This document shows, piece after piece, positions 28,059-36,700 of a stretch of DNA of 64,000 nt. The DNA lies in assembly GCF_039540515.1 (NCBI RefSeq), contig NZ_BAABFA010000004.1, forward strand, positions 295,042 through 359,041, given 5' to 3'. Each line of letters starts with the position of its first letter. Position 1 is the first letter of the stretch. Below the pieces are notes generated by a model. The model was not told where the DNA came from and searched no databases. It worked only from the letters and a program-made list of their open reading frames with translations. This DNA comes from Nemorincola caseinilytica (GTDB lineage Bacteria; Bacteroidota; Bacteroidia; Chitinophagales; Chitinophagaceae). A program made the position numbers and the translations under genes.

Positions 28059-28460
28059 ATGAAAATATATGCCATAGCAGCACTACTGCTTTTACCCATC
28101 ATGTCGCAGGGCAGGGACAGGGGTGGAAAAATGAACTGTCAGAAGTTCAGGAAGGGAAGATTCGAGATGGTAAGCGAAATAGGTAAGACCATCATAGAGC
28201 GCAACGATTCGGTACAGGTGGAGATCATACCCTCGCAGAACTGTACCATAGAACTGCACATCAGGTGGATAGAGGAATGTACCTATGAGCTCACATTCTC
28301 AAGGGTGATAAGAGACCCGGATAATAACACGAAAGACCTGAGCAGGAACATGGTGCTTACCAATACCATCACCGAGGTAATAGGCGATACATATACACAG
28401 GTCGCTACATCCAACCTCTTTCCTGATAAGATAATATACAAAATCTCCAAGGTAAAGTAG
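28059..28460 (+). CDS. Small secreted protein of unknown function
   Basis: 133 residues from the ATG at 28059, chosen because it opens with a signal peptide (MKIYAIAALLLLPIMSQG). The mature part has a single Cys pair region (MNCQKFRKGRF, NCTIELHIRWIEECTY) and ends VYKISKVK-like with beta-strand character, resembling small Bacteroidota secreted proteins annotated only as hypothetical. It has no close neighbours in function; the asparaginase gene begins 69 bp downstream. Confidence 0.68.
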   Translation: MKIYAIAALLLLPIMSQGRDRGGKMNCQKFRKGRFEMVSEIGKTIIERNDSVQVEIIPSQNCTIELHIRWIEECTYELTFSRVIRDPDNNTKDLSRNMVLTNTITEVIGDTYTQVATSNLFPDKIIYKISKVK

Positions 28461-28529
28461 GATGTATATTACTTTGCTTCTTGGTCACCTTGGTTTTAAT
28501 TTCTAATTTGGCCGCTCATTTTCAGTAAG

Positions 28530-29486
28530 ATGTCATATACTCTGGTCATACACGGCGGCGCCGGCAATATCACTCCCGCTATCATGGACGCTCAAATGGA
28601 GGCAGAATACACTGCTGCCCTCCGGGCCGCCCTTGCTGCCGGTTCGGCTGTGCTCAGGAATGGTGGCGATGCCGTGGCCGCTGTAGCCGCCTCTATAGCA
28701 GAGATGGAGAATAACCCCGTCTTCAATGCAGGGCGTGGCTCTGTATTCACCAAAAAGGGCCTCAACGAGATGGATGCCGCCATTATGAATGGCCGCGACC
28801 TCTCGGCAGGTGCCGTGGCCGGTGTGCGCAACATAAAGAACCCCATACTACTGGCCCGCGAGGTGATGCTGCATTCGGGCCATGTGTTCCTCAGCAACGA
28901 GGGTGCTGCCGAGTTCGCCCTGAAGCAGGGCTTGGAGTTCGCTCCCGACGAATATTTCTTCAACAAGTCGCGCTACGACCAGTGGGTAGAGATACGCGAT
29001 ACCGACTATACCCAGCTCGATCATAAGGGAGATAACCTCAAAGGCGCAGGCCCCATACCCAATACCGGTCACAAGTTCGGTACGGTGGGCGCCGTAGCCT
29101 GTGATGCCAATGGCAACCTTGCCGCGGGCACCTCTACCGGCGGTATGACCAACAAGCGCTTCAACCGCATAGGCGATAGCCCCGTTATAGGCGCCGGTAC
29201 CTATGCCAACGACCGCACCTGTGCCATTTCCTGCACCGGCCATGGCGAGCTGTTCCTGCGTGCAGTGGCTGCTTACGATGTTTCCTGCCTCATAGAATAT
29301 AAAGGCCTATCGCTGCGCCAGGCCTGCGATATGGTGATAAAGGAGAAATTGGTGAAGATGGGCGGCGAGGGCGGCATGATAGCTGTCAATGCGCGTGGGG
29401 AGTACGAATTCTGCTTCAATTCGGCAGGTATGTATCGCGGCATGTGCAACAGTGAGGGCAGGGAAGAAGTGGCCTACTACGGATAA
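28530..29486 (+). CDS. Isoaspartyl peptidase / L-asparaginase (Ntn-hydrolase)
   Basis: 318 residues of the plant-type asparaginase family, which self-cleaves to expose a threonine nucleophile. The predicted nucleophile is Thr185 in KFGTVGAVACD; GGAGN at the start, NAGRGSVF, and the GTSTGGMTNKRFNRIGDSP substrate region are all present. It hydrolyses isoaspartyl dipeptides and asparagine. The cytoplasmic form is likely, since no signal peptide is visible. Confidence 0.95.
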   Translation: MSYTLVIHGGAGNITPAIMDAQMEAEYTAALRAALAAGSAVLRNGGDAVAAVAASIAEMENNPVFNAGRGSVFTKKGLNEMDAAIMNGRDLSAGAVAGVRNIKNPILLAREVMLHSGHVFLSNEGAAEFALKQGLEFAPDEYFFNKSRYDQWVEIRDTDYTQLDHKGDNLKGAGPIPNTGHKFGTVGAVACDANGNLAAGTSTGGMTNKRFNRIGDSPVIGAGTYANDRTCAISCTGHGELFLRAVAAYDVSCLIEYKGLSLRQACDMVIKEKLVKMGGEGGMIAVNARGEYEFCFNSAGMYRGMCNSEGREEVAYYG

Positions 29487-29605
29487 TGTGAAAAATGTGC
29501 AAATGCGATAATGTGCTAATGAAAAGCATTTAATTGCAGAACTTAGCACGAACAGACGCATATGCAATGTGGCGATATGACAATGAGATGATCTGATAAT
29601 ACAGA

Positions 29606-29637
29606 TCTTTTAATTTTTGCTTTTTAATTTTTGCTTT
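29606..29637. repeat. AT-rich direct repeat upstream of dnaX
   Basis: The unit TTTTTAATTTTTGC occurs nearly twice in tandem about 45-75 bp before the dnaX start, within an AT-rich leader that also holds TAAATTTG (29648-29655), a match to the -7 promoter element. A GAGAGGAGAG stretch just before the ATG resembles a ribosome-binding site. Confidence 0.45.
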
Positions 29638-29679
29638 TAATAAAAGGTAAATTTGCTTTTAAGAGAGGAGAGTAGGTAA

Positions 29680-31518
29680 ATGTCTGATAGTTATATAGTA
29701 TCGGCGAGGAAGTATCGCCCCCAAACATTCGATACCGTTGTAGGGCAGGAGCACATCACTACCACGCTGAAGAATGCCATAAAGAACAGGCACCTGGCAC
29801 ATGCCTACCTGTTCTGTGGTCCGCGCGGGGTGGGCAAGACCACCTGTGCCCGTATACTGGCCAAGACCATCAACTGCGAGTCGCCCACGGCCGATATGGA
29901 GGCCTGTGGTACCTGCAGCACCTGTACCAGCTTCAAAGACAGTACCTCTTTCAATGTTTTCGAGCTAGATGCCGCCAGTAATAACTCTGTAGACGATATA
30001 AGGGAACTTACCAGCCAGGTGCGCTTCGCACCCCAGCATGGCAAGTTCAAGGTATACATCATAGATGAGGTGCATATGCTCAGTGCCTCGGCCTTCAATG
30101 CCTTCCTGAAAACGCTGGAAGAGCCGCCGCCCTATGCCATATTCATACTGGCCACCACCGAAAAGCACAAGATACTGCCCACCATCCTCAGCCGCTGCCA
30201 GATATTCGATTTCAAGCGCATCACTACCGGTGATATAGTGGGCCACCTGCAGAGTATAGCAGGCAAGGAAAGTATGGTAGCCAACGAGGCCGCCCTGCAT
30301 GTGATAGCTCAGAAGAGCGAGGGCTGTATGCGCGATGCCCTCTCCATGCTGGACAGGATAGCCAGCTTCACCAATGGTATGCTGACGTATACCAATACCA
30401 TGGAGCATCTGAACCTGCTCGATGCCGACCTCTACTTCAGGATGAGCGATGCTATGCTGGCACAGGATGTGGCCGGTACCCTCCTCATGCTCGATAATGC
30501 GCTGGAACGCGGCTTTGAGGGCGATGTGATCATTGGCGGTCTTGCAGAGCATTTCCGCAACCTGATGTTGTGCAAGGATGCCCGTATGGCAAAGCTGCTG
30601 GATGTACCGGCCGAGCACAAGCAACTTTACTACGAAAAAGCGAACCAGGCGCCGCCGGCCTTCGTCATATCGGCCCTCAACGTCATCAACGATAGCGAGC
30701 TGCAGTACAAGAACGCTACCAATAAGCGACTGCATGTAGAGATGTGCCTCATACGGCTCTGCTTCCTGCTACAGACAGTTAGCGGCAGTGCAATGAGTAT
30801 GGGCGACCATACCGCCGAAAAAAAAAACACCAGTAGTGTAGCTCCTGCATCCATGCAGCAGCCTGTAGCTCCTGCTCCGCAGCCTGCCCATGTTGCGCAG
30901 CCTGCTGCTGCACCGCCGCCCAGGCAAGAGGCTCCTGTTACTACACCTATAGCACATGCTCCTGTTCCACCTCCGCAGCCTGCGGTGCCTATGGCATCCA
31001 CTGTTCAGCCGCCTGTGGCAGCGCCTGTTGCTATGGCCGACCCCCAGGTAGTACCCCGCTCGCGCAAGGTGAGCATGAACCTCATAGGCGATCTCGATGC
31101 TGCCATCAGCCAGGCCACCGCCGCCATGGCCGACAGGCCCAGGGAGATAAGTGAGGCCCGTGCACATGAGGTCTTCGAGATATACAAGAAAGAGTTGCAG
31201 GCGGCCGGTAAGGGCGTGCTCTATTCGCAATGCTCTATGATGAAGATAGAGGTGCATCCGCCCGATGAGGTGCGCATCATATCGCCACACGAGCTTACCG
31301 ATACCTATGCACGCGAGCAGCGCACCCCCATGATAGAGCACTTCAGCCGCCACACAGGTATGGTCATTCGCATCACCAATGAGATACGCGAGGACAAGAA
31401 CCTTATACCCGAGCAGAACAAGGTGCTGAGCAAGAACGAGATATATGAGGTGATGTCTGGTAAGAACCCCAACCTTGCCCGGTTGAAGGAAGGGCTGGGC
31501 CTGTCTATCGAATATTGA
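29680..31518 (+). CDS. dnaX: DNA polymerase III subunit tau (and probable short gamma form)
   Basis: 612 residues. The clamp-loader AAA+ ATPase has Walker A GPRGVGKTT near residue 46, a four-Cys zinc module (CESPTADMEACGTCSTC) and Walker B IIDEVHML; the collar domain runs to about residue 370. A long Ala/Pro/Gln-rich linker (about 385-455) leads to the tau-specific C-terminus. At codons 380-383 (Glu-Lys-Lys-Asn) the DNA has ten consecutive A, and both other frames stop within seven codons, so slippage would yield a gamma-like product of about 385 residues. See the findings. Confidence 0.97.
   Translation: MSDSYIVSARKYRPQTFDTVVGQEHITTTLKNAIKNRHLAHAYLFCGPRGVGKTTCARILAKTINCESPTADMEACGTCSTCTSFKDSTSFNVFELDAASNNSVDDIRELTSQVRFAPQHGKFKVYIIDEVHMLSASAFNAFLKTLEEPPPYAIFILATTEKHKILPTILSRCQIFDFKRITTGDIVGHLQSIAGKESMVANEAALHVIAQKSEGCMRDALSMLDRIASFTNGMLTYTNTMEHLNLLDADLYFRMSDAMLAQDVAGTLLMLDNALERGFEGDVIIGGLAEHFRNLMLCKDARMAKLLDVPAEHKQLYYEKANQAPPAFVISALNVINDSELQYKNATNKRLHVEMCLIRLCFLLQTVSGSAMSMGDHTAEKKNTSSVAPASMQQPVAPAPQPAHVAQPAAAPPPRQEAPVTTPIAHAPVPPPQPAVPMASTVQPPVAAPVAMADPQVVPRSRKVSMNLIGDLDAAISQATAAMADRPREISEARAHEVFEIYKKELQAAGKGVLYSQCSMMKIEVHPPDEVRIISPHELTDTYAREQRTPMIEHFSRHTGMVIRITNEIREDKNLIPEQNKVLSKNEIYEVMSGKNPNLARLKEGLGLSIEY
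30817..30836 (+). promoter_or_regulatory. Candidate slippage/frameshift site in dnaX (A10 run)
   Basis: G followed by ten A (30818-30827) at the end of the clamp-loader part. The zero frame reads GAA AAA AAA AAC and contains the known -1 shift heptamer A AAA AAC. One extra A, or a -1 ribosomal shift, leads to CAC CAG TAG; one missing A leads to ACA CCA GTA GTG TAG. Homopolymers this long are rare in the surrounding coding sequence. Confidence 0.6.
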
Positions 31519-31556
31519 TGCGTTGCACTCCTTTTTGCATCTAAAGAAATAAAAAA

Positions 31557-31577
31557 GACCGCCCATGTCGGGCGGTC
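31557..31577. terminator. Terminator between dnaX and carbonic anhydrase genes
   Basis: Stem GACCGCCC / GGGCGGTC with loop ATGTC. The minus-strand side ends in a run of T, so it mainly serves the carbonic anhydrase transcript, but it also lies 38 bp beyond dnaX. Confidence 0.85.
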
Positions 31578-31601
31578 TCCGGTTCTCACGGGGATAGGAA
31601 A

Positions 31602-32237
31602 CTATTTTTCGAACTGGTATACGCGTGGCAGGTCCGATGCGTTCCTGAAGGTCACGTTCAGGTCCTTCAGTATACCATCGGCTATGTCATACACCCAGCC
31701 ATGTATATGCAGCTCCTGGCCATTTGCCCATGCGTTCTGCACTATCGATGTCTTTCCGAGGTCGAATACCTGCTCCTGCACATTCAGCTCTACGAACTTC
31801 CTGAAGCGTTGGTTCTCGTCTGTTATGGCATCCAACTCTTCGGCATGTGTACGGTATACGTCCTTTATATTGCGCAGCCAGTTGTCTATAAGGCCCAGTT
31901 GTTTGTTGCCCATAGCGGCCTGCACACCACCACAGCCATAGTGGCCGCATACTATTATGTGCTTCACCTTCAGTACCTCTACCGCATAGGCAAGCACGCT
32001 CAGCAGGTTCAGGTCGCTGTGTACCACCATATTGGCTATGTTCCTGTGTACGAACATCTCGCCCGGTTTTGTCCCGGTCACTTCGTTGGCAGGTACACGG
32101 CTGTCAGAGCAGCCTATCCACAGGTATTCCGGCGACTGACCCTTGGCCAGGTTGGTAAAGTAGTCGGGATCTGCAGATGTGCGTTCCAGTACCCATTTCT
32201 TATTGTTCTCCAGCAGTTTCTGATATGATCTTTCCAT
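31602..32237 (-). CDS. Beta-class carbonic anhydrase
   Basis: 211 residues from the ATG at 32237; the frame is open 11 codons further, but the family begins near MERSYQKLLENNKKW. Zinc ligands are in CSDSRVPA (Cys with the Asp-Arg dyad) and HIIVCGHYGCGGV (His and Cys). It interconverts CO2 and bicarbonate in the cytoplasm. It is 65 bp downstream of a SulP anion transporter on the same strand, which supports a bicarbonate-handling unit. Confidence 0.96.
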   Translation of the reverse strand: MERSYQKLLENNKKWVLERTSADPDYFTNLAKGQSPEYLWIGCSDSRVPANEVTGTKPGEMFVHRNIANMVVHSDLNLLSVLAYAVEVLKVKHIIVCGHYGCGGVQAAMGNKQLGLIDNWLRNIKDVYRTHAEELDAITDENQRFRKFVELNVQEQVFDLGKTSIVQNAWANGQELHIHGWVYDIADGILKDLNVTFRNASDLPRVYQFEK

Positions 32238-32302
32238 TGTTCTTATTGTGTGTTTTGTGTTGCCCGTCATTGGACAGGTTTTTTAGTTGTTGATCGTTGT
32301 TG

Positions 32303-33883
32303 TTAATTGTCGTTATCTCCCCCGCCGTTGGGTTTGTGAGGGTATATATTGTACTTATCCCTGAAGCCCACCAGCGACATATTGATATTCTTGTCTATGG
32401 CCTGCGTATTGCAGAACTCGCGTATCATATCCAGCACATCGAAGTCTATGTACTGCGCCTGGCTGGCATCTATGGTCACGCTGCTATTGGCCGGCAGGCC
32501 GTTCAGCGTATTCTTTATGCTTGCTTTGTTCAGGAAAGACACCTCCTGTGCCAGCACCAGTTTCACGGCCTCGCCATCTGTAGCAGGCTTGCGCTGCATA
32601 TAGTACGATATGCGGGCATTGTGGCGCAGCAGGTAAAAGATGCTTATGGCCAGGCCTATGCCCACGCCCTTCAGCAGGTCCAGCCCTACTACGCCCACTA
32701 CTGTGGCCACAAAGGGTATGAACTGCGTGCGGCCGCCCTTCCACATATGTATGAAGAACGATGGCTTGCACAGCTTATAGCCTGTGTACAGCAGTATGGC
32801 GGCCAGCGCGGCCTTGGGTATCAGGTTCAGTATCGCAGGTATAGAGGCCGCACATACCAGTAGCAGCATACCATGCACTATGGTCGATGCCTTGGTCTTG
32901 GCGCCTGCGTTCACGTTGGCCGATGAGCGCACTATCACCGATGTTACCGGCAGGCCGCCCAGCAGGCCGCTCACTATATTGCCTATACCTTGTGCTTTCA
33001 GCTCCCGGTCGGTAGATGTGTAGCGTTTCATAGGGTCCAGCTTGTCTGTGGCCTCTATGCACAGCAGTGTCTCTATCGATGCCACTACTGCTATCACCAC
33101 ACCGGTCTCCCATACCTTGGGTAGTGTAAAGCCGCTCAGGTTCGGGAACATGAAATTTCCCATGAAGTCCGAAAAGGTATCGGGCACAGGCAGCTTCACC
33201 AGGTGGGCGCTATCCAGCACCAGTGTAGGGGCCACATTCGCGAACAGCAGGTTCAGCAATGTACCCACTATCACCACTACCAGCCCGGCGGGTATGAGCT
33301 GTATACGCCTGAAGGCCTTCGTACTCCATAATATGAGCAGAAAAAGACCCACAAGAGATATGATAAGCGCACCTTCCTGTATATGGTGCATGGCCAGGCC
33401 TATGGTATTGGCCACAAAACCGTCGTCGGCATCTTCCATATAGTCCTCGGCATTCTTCAGGTAGCCCACTGCCTCGGGCAGTTGCTTGATGATGATGGTG
33501 AGTCCTATACCCGCCAGCATACCTTCTATGACGCTGGACGGTATGTAATTGGCTATGCCGCCGGCCTTCAGAAAGCCGAAGACCAGTTGCAGGGCACCAG
33601 CTATGATAACAGAACACAGGAAGATATCGAATGCCTGCATCTGTGTGATGGCCGCCAGCACTATGGCCGTAAGACCTGCCGCCGGACCAGTGACACTGAG
33701 GCTGGAGCCGCTGAAGCTGCCTACCACTATACCGCCCACTATGCCTGCCACTATGCCCGCAAAAAGTGGGGCATGCGATGCCTGCGCTATACCCAGGCAC
33801 AGGGGAAGGGCTATAAGAAAGACGATGAGGCCGGATAGGAAGTCCTTCCTGAATATATCGAATGTGTATTTACGGGATTCCAT
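32303..33883 (-). CDS. SulP family anion transporter with STAS domain (probable bicarbonate transporter)
   Basis: 526 residues: cytoplasmic N-terminus, 12-14 membrane helices with the SulP signatures (PLCLGIAQASHAPLFAGIVAG near the start, SGSSLSVTGPAAGL), and a C-terminal STAS domain (about 440-505; VTIDASQAQYIDFDVLDMI). SulP proteins move sulfate, bicarbonate, chloride or dicarboxylates. Because the next gene in the operon is a carbonic anhydrase, bicarbonate is the best guess for the substrate. The tail is Gly/Asn-rich. Confidence 0.93.
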   Translation of the reverse strand: MESRKYTFDIFRKDFLSGLIVFLIALPLCLGIAQASHAPLFAGIVAGIVGGIVVGSFSGSSLSVTGPAAGLTAIVLAAITQMQAFDIFLCSVIIAGALQLVFGFLKAGGIANYIPSSVIEGMLAGIGLTIIIKQLPEAVGYLKNAEDYMEDADDGFVANTIGLAMHHIQEGALIISLVGLFLLILWSTKAFRRIQLIPAGLVVVIVGTLLNLLFANVAPTLVLDSAHLVKLPVPDTFSDFMGNFMFPNLSGFTLPKVWETGVVIAVVASIETLLCIEATDKLDPMKRYTSTDRELKAQGIGNIVSGLLGGLPVTSVIVRSSANVNAGAKTKASTIVHGMLLLVCAASIPAILNLIPKAALAAILLYTGYKLCKPSFFIHMWKGGRTQFIPFVATVVGVVGLDLLKGVGIGLAISIFYLLRHNARISYYMQRKPATDGEAVKLVLAQEVSFLNKASIKNTLNGLPANSSVTIDASQAQYIDFDVLDMIREFCNTQAIDKNINMSLVGFRDKYNIYPHKPNGGGDNDN

Positions 33884-34035
33884 ATGCTGATATGCAGCAA
33901 TGCGATAACGGTATTACCGCTCTCACTGCGTTTAAGGTAGATGTAGAGGTTAAAAAAAGAGAGGATGAGGATGTATACACATACCTATGCTACAGTATAT
34001 ACCTGTGCATGTATATGTTTTGCGGAAAATAACCT

Positions 34036-34404
34036 CTAGCAATTGGGAGGGGGACAGTGAATGTCCTTTTTGAAAAGATGCAGCAGATCTTCATTTGCCG
34101 GATGGCTTAGCGAGCCCGGCGAACTGCTTTTACTAAGAAGGGGGAATATGGAGTGGTCGTAGTGGATGAGATCGTTGAATTTATCAATTGTCTCGTCCTT
34201 GCTTTCTTTAGAGTCCTTTGAACCTTCATTGCCTCCGGGGCCTTCATCGTCGGGGCATCCATTGTCATCGGTAGCATCATCGTCGCAGCTATGCTTTACT
34301 TCCTCGGTCATCTGGGCCTTGGCCAGCAGTTTTCCGAGGGCCTTGACGGGCAAGACCTGGAAGGAAAAGACCAGTAAGAAGAAAAATGCGATAAGACCCT
34401 TCAT
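34036..34404 (-). CDS. Small exported acidic protein, unknown
   Basis: 122 residues with a signal peptide (MKGLIAFFFLLVFSFQVLP) and an unusual middle (about residues 38-75) dense in Asp, Glu, Gly and Ser. It ends in HCPPPNC, a His/Cys pair that could bind metal. I do not recognise the family; proteins of this look in Bacteroidota are often encoded near metal-efflux genes, but none are here. Flanking genes are the SulP transporter and recR. Confidence 0.62.
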   Translation of the reverse strand: MKGLIAFFFLLVFSFQVLPVKALGKLLAKAQMTEEVKHSCDDDATDDNGCPDDEGPGGNEGSKDSKESKDETIDKFNDLIHYDHSIFPLLSKSSSPGSLSHPANEDLLHLFKKDIHCPPPNC

Positions 34405-34605
34405 ATATATCTGCGCAAAGTAACAAATAAAAGTGCAACAGCCACAGGGCAGTGGACTAAATAAATGTTAAACACACTATTCGCTAAGGTCGCCTTTTTG
34501 TGTCTGCGATATAGCGCGATATTCACTGAACGAGTACGGCTATCTATGCAGTAAAAGGGGTAATTTTACAGACGCTTTTTTGTGTGGGCGTAACAAAGGA
34601 ACAGG

Positions 34606-35235
34606 ATGATCTTTTCTTCGAAACTGATAGAGGATGCGGTGCAGGAATTCGCAAAGTTGCCGGGCATAGGCAAAAAAACGGCGCTGCGAATGGTGCTGCA
34701 TTTGCTAAAGACGGATAAGGGCGAGGTAGATGGGTTCACAGAGGCGGTGGCGCGTATGCGGCACGAGATACGTTTCTGCTCGCACTGTCATAACATCTCT
34801 GACAAGGAGGTATGTGATATATGCGCCAATCCCGGGCGCAACCGTGGGCAGCTATGCGTGGTAGAGAGTATTCGCGATGTGATAGCTATAGAAAGCACAC
34901 AGCAGTACGGCGGGCTATACCATGTGCTGGGTGGCATACTGTCGCCGCTGGATGGCATAGGCCCCGAGCAGCTGAATATAGGCACCCTGAATAGCCGCGT
35001 GCGGGAAACAGGGGTAGGAGAGCTGATAATGGCCCTGAGCCCCACCATAGAGGGCGATACTACGGTATACTATATAGCCCGTCAGGTGGCCGACCTGCCG
35101 GTGAATATCACCACTATAGCCAGGGGCATAGCCTTTGGCGGCGAACTGGAATATGCCGATGAGATGACCCTTGCCCGATCGATAGCGCGCAGGCTGCCCA
35201 TAGAGAATTATGTGAGCGGGGTAAAGAGTAATTGA
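34606..35235 (+). CDS. recR: Recombination mediator RecR
   Basis: 209 residues, full family length. It contains the helix-hairpin-helix segment (LPGIGKKTALRM), the four-Cys zinc finger (CSHCHNISDKEVCDIC, around residues 57-72) and the Toprim domain (CVVESIRDVIAIE). With RecF and RecO it loads RecA on gapped DNA. Stand-alone gene followed by a strong hairpin. Confidence 0.97.
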   Translation: MIFSSKLIEDAVQEFAKLPGIGKKTALRMVLHLLKTDKGEVDGFTEAVARMRHEIRFCSHCHNISDKEVCDICANPGRNRGQLCVVESIRDVIAIESTQQYGGLYHVLGGILSPLDGIGPEQLNIGTLNSRVRETGVGELIMALSPTIEGDTTVYYIARQVADLPVNITTIARGIAFGGELEYADEMTLARSIARRLPIENYVSGVKSN

Positions 35236-35256
35236 TACCTAAGTATAAATAACTAA

Positions 35257-35284
35257 GCGGGCCGGCATCATTGTGCCGGCCCGC
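35257..35284. terminator. Bidirectional terminator after recR
   Basis: GC-rich 11-bp perfect stem GCGGGCCGGCA / TGCCGGCCCGC with loop TCATTG, between the convergent recR and collagen-like lipoprotein genes. No long T run follows. Confidence 0.75.
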
Positions 35285-35313
35285 CCGTTCTATAGTGTCT
35301 GTTTTAATGGCTT

Positions 35314-35838
35314 TTACTTTTTCAGGTTCAGCACGGTAGTATTGGTGCCCTGTATAGCTGCCATGGTCTGGTCATAGTCTTTCCAGTTGGTATTAGGGTT
35401 AGCCTTGCGCAATGCGCTTGACACCACTACCATACGGAAGGTGACAGAGCCGGGGAAAGGAGGCATGCTGCCGTCGCTGGTCTGCACATATATCTGGAAA
35501 CCGTTATCGTAAAAGTCGAACACGGTCGATACATTGCCATCTATATCGGGCAGGGGCGACCACCTGGGGGCGCTGCTAGAGCCGTACGATTTGTACAGAA
35601 GTACCATGCCATTATCCACTATATCGGGGGTTATGTCGCCACTGGTAAAAGAAGCGGTGTAAGTAGCGCCACTTGTCGACCATGAGCTGACCGTAAAGGG
35701 CGAAGATGGGATGACATTGGCATTGCCCTGCGGCCCCTGTGGCCCTTGGGGACCCTGCGGGCCTACGGGGCCGGTCTTGGTACAACCCGTGAAAATGAAT
35801 GCACTTGCAGCGAGGAGAAGAAAGAATACTTTTTTCAT
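35314..35838 (-). CDS. Lipoprotein with short collagen-like (GPQ) repeat
   Basis: 174 residues. The signal peptide ends in a lipobox (FTGC, Cys19), directly followed by TKTGPVGPQGPQGPQGPQG, four to five Gly-Pro-X triplets of collagen type. The rest is a beta-rich globular domain with no family I can name. This pattern (lipobox, collagen-like stalk, C-terminal domain) recurs in Bacteroidota surface lipoproteins; the stalk probably trimerises or spaces the domain away from the membrane. Single-gene unit. Confidence 0.75.
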   Translation of the reverse strand: MKKVFFLLLAASAFIFTGCTKTGPVGPQGPQGPQGPQGNANVIPSSPFTVSSWSTSGATYTASFTSGDITPDIVDNGMVLLYKSYGSSSAPRWSPLPDIDGNVSTVFDFYDNGFQIYVQTSDGSMPPFPGSVTFRMVVVSSALRKANPNTNWKDYDQTMAAIQGTNTTVLNLKK

Positions 35839-36055
35839 GTTCTTGTTTTTTGTCCACTGGCCCCAGTGGATGTGATGTAAGAAGCGCAGGGCCGTAGCAG
35901 TGTGTGCTTGCGCTATGATGCAGAGACAAATTTAATGCCAATTGGCAGAAATGCACCTGCAAGGAATTGTTATAAAAAGATCTGTATGCATACGGTAGCC
36001 GTGGAAAAGTAGCAACTTCTCGCGAACAGGAACTAATTTTACGCCCGTATCTTAT

Positions 36056-36649
36056 ATGGCAGTGATGTTCAAAAGTGGTCTTTCTATTCTTCTGTTCGCA
36101 GCATGCCTCGGCATGTCTGTGCTGGCATATGCACAGGGTGGCGCTATAGCCACCGATAAAAAGAAGGCCACTGCCGATAGCATAATGCTGCCCGGGAAGG
36201 TACTGTGGCAGCCCAACCCCAAGAAAGCAGGTCTTTACTCGGCACTGGTGCCGGGGCTGGGGCAGATATACAACCGCCAGTACTGGAAGCTGCCTATAGT
36301 ATATGCCGGGCTATCGGTAGCGGGCTACTTCATAGTGCGCAACGGGCAGGAGTATAGGTCGCTGAGGCAGGCATACATAGGCAGGCTGGGCAATGGCCCG
36401 TATACCGATAAATATGTAGGCATTTACGATGACGCTTCGCAATTGAAGCAGCTACAGGACGATGCAGAGCGCCTGCTGAACATGACGGTGGTATTCAGCG
36501 GGGTGGCCTATGTGATGCAGGTACTGGATGCCATAACATCGGCACACCTGCGCAATTTCGATGTGTCGCGCGATATATCGCTGCAGCTGAGGCCCGTAGT
36601 ATTGCCGCAGGGCGCTGCAGGTGTAGGGCTGGTAATGAACTTCAGGTAA
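36056..36649 (+). CDS. DUF5683 family membrane protein
   Basis: 197 residues with an N-terminal signal-like segment (residues 5-25) and the DUF5683 core ALVPGLGQIYNRQYWKLPIVYAGL, which contains two hydrophobic helices. The ending VLPQGAAGVGLVMNF resembles an envelope strand. DUF5683 proteins are conserved in Bacteroidota, often next to ParB, and have no assigned activity. Here no partition genes adjoin; dusB converges downstream. Confidence 0.85.
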   Translation: MAVMFKSGLSILLFAACLGMSVLAYAQGGAIATDKKKATADSIMLPGKVLWQPNPKKAGLYSALVPGLGQIYNRQYWKLPIVYAGLSVAGYFIVRNGQEYRSLRQAYIGRLGNGPYTDKYVGIYDDASQLKQLQDDAERLLNMTVVFSGVAYVMQVLDAITSAHLRNFDVSRDISLQLRPVVLPQGAAGVGLVMNFR

Positions 36650-36700
36650 ACCTCGGGTAGGGAACAGGGCTATGCTCTCGGCTCCCGTTCACCGCTCTCC

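Noticed and set aside
30817..30837. dnaX A10 run as a simple sequencing error
   Set aside because: With exactly ten A the tau frame is intact through the linker and C-terminal domain; nine or eleven would break the gene at once, so ten is supported, though read error cannot be fully excluded.
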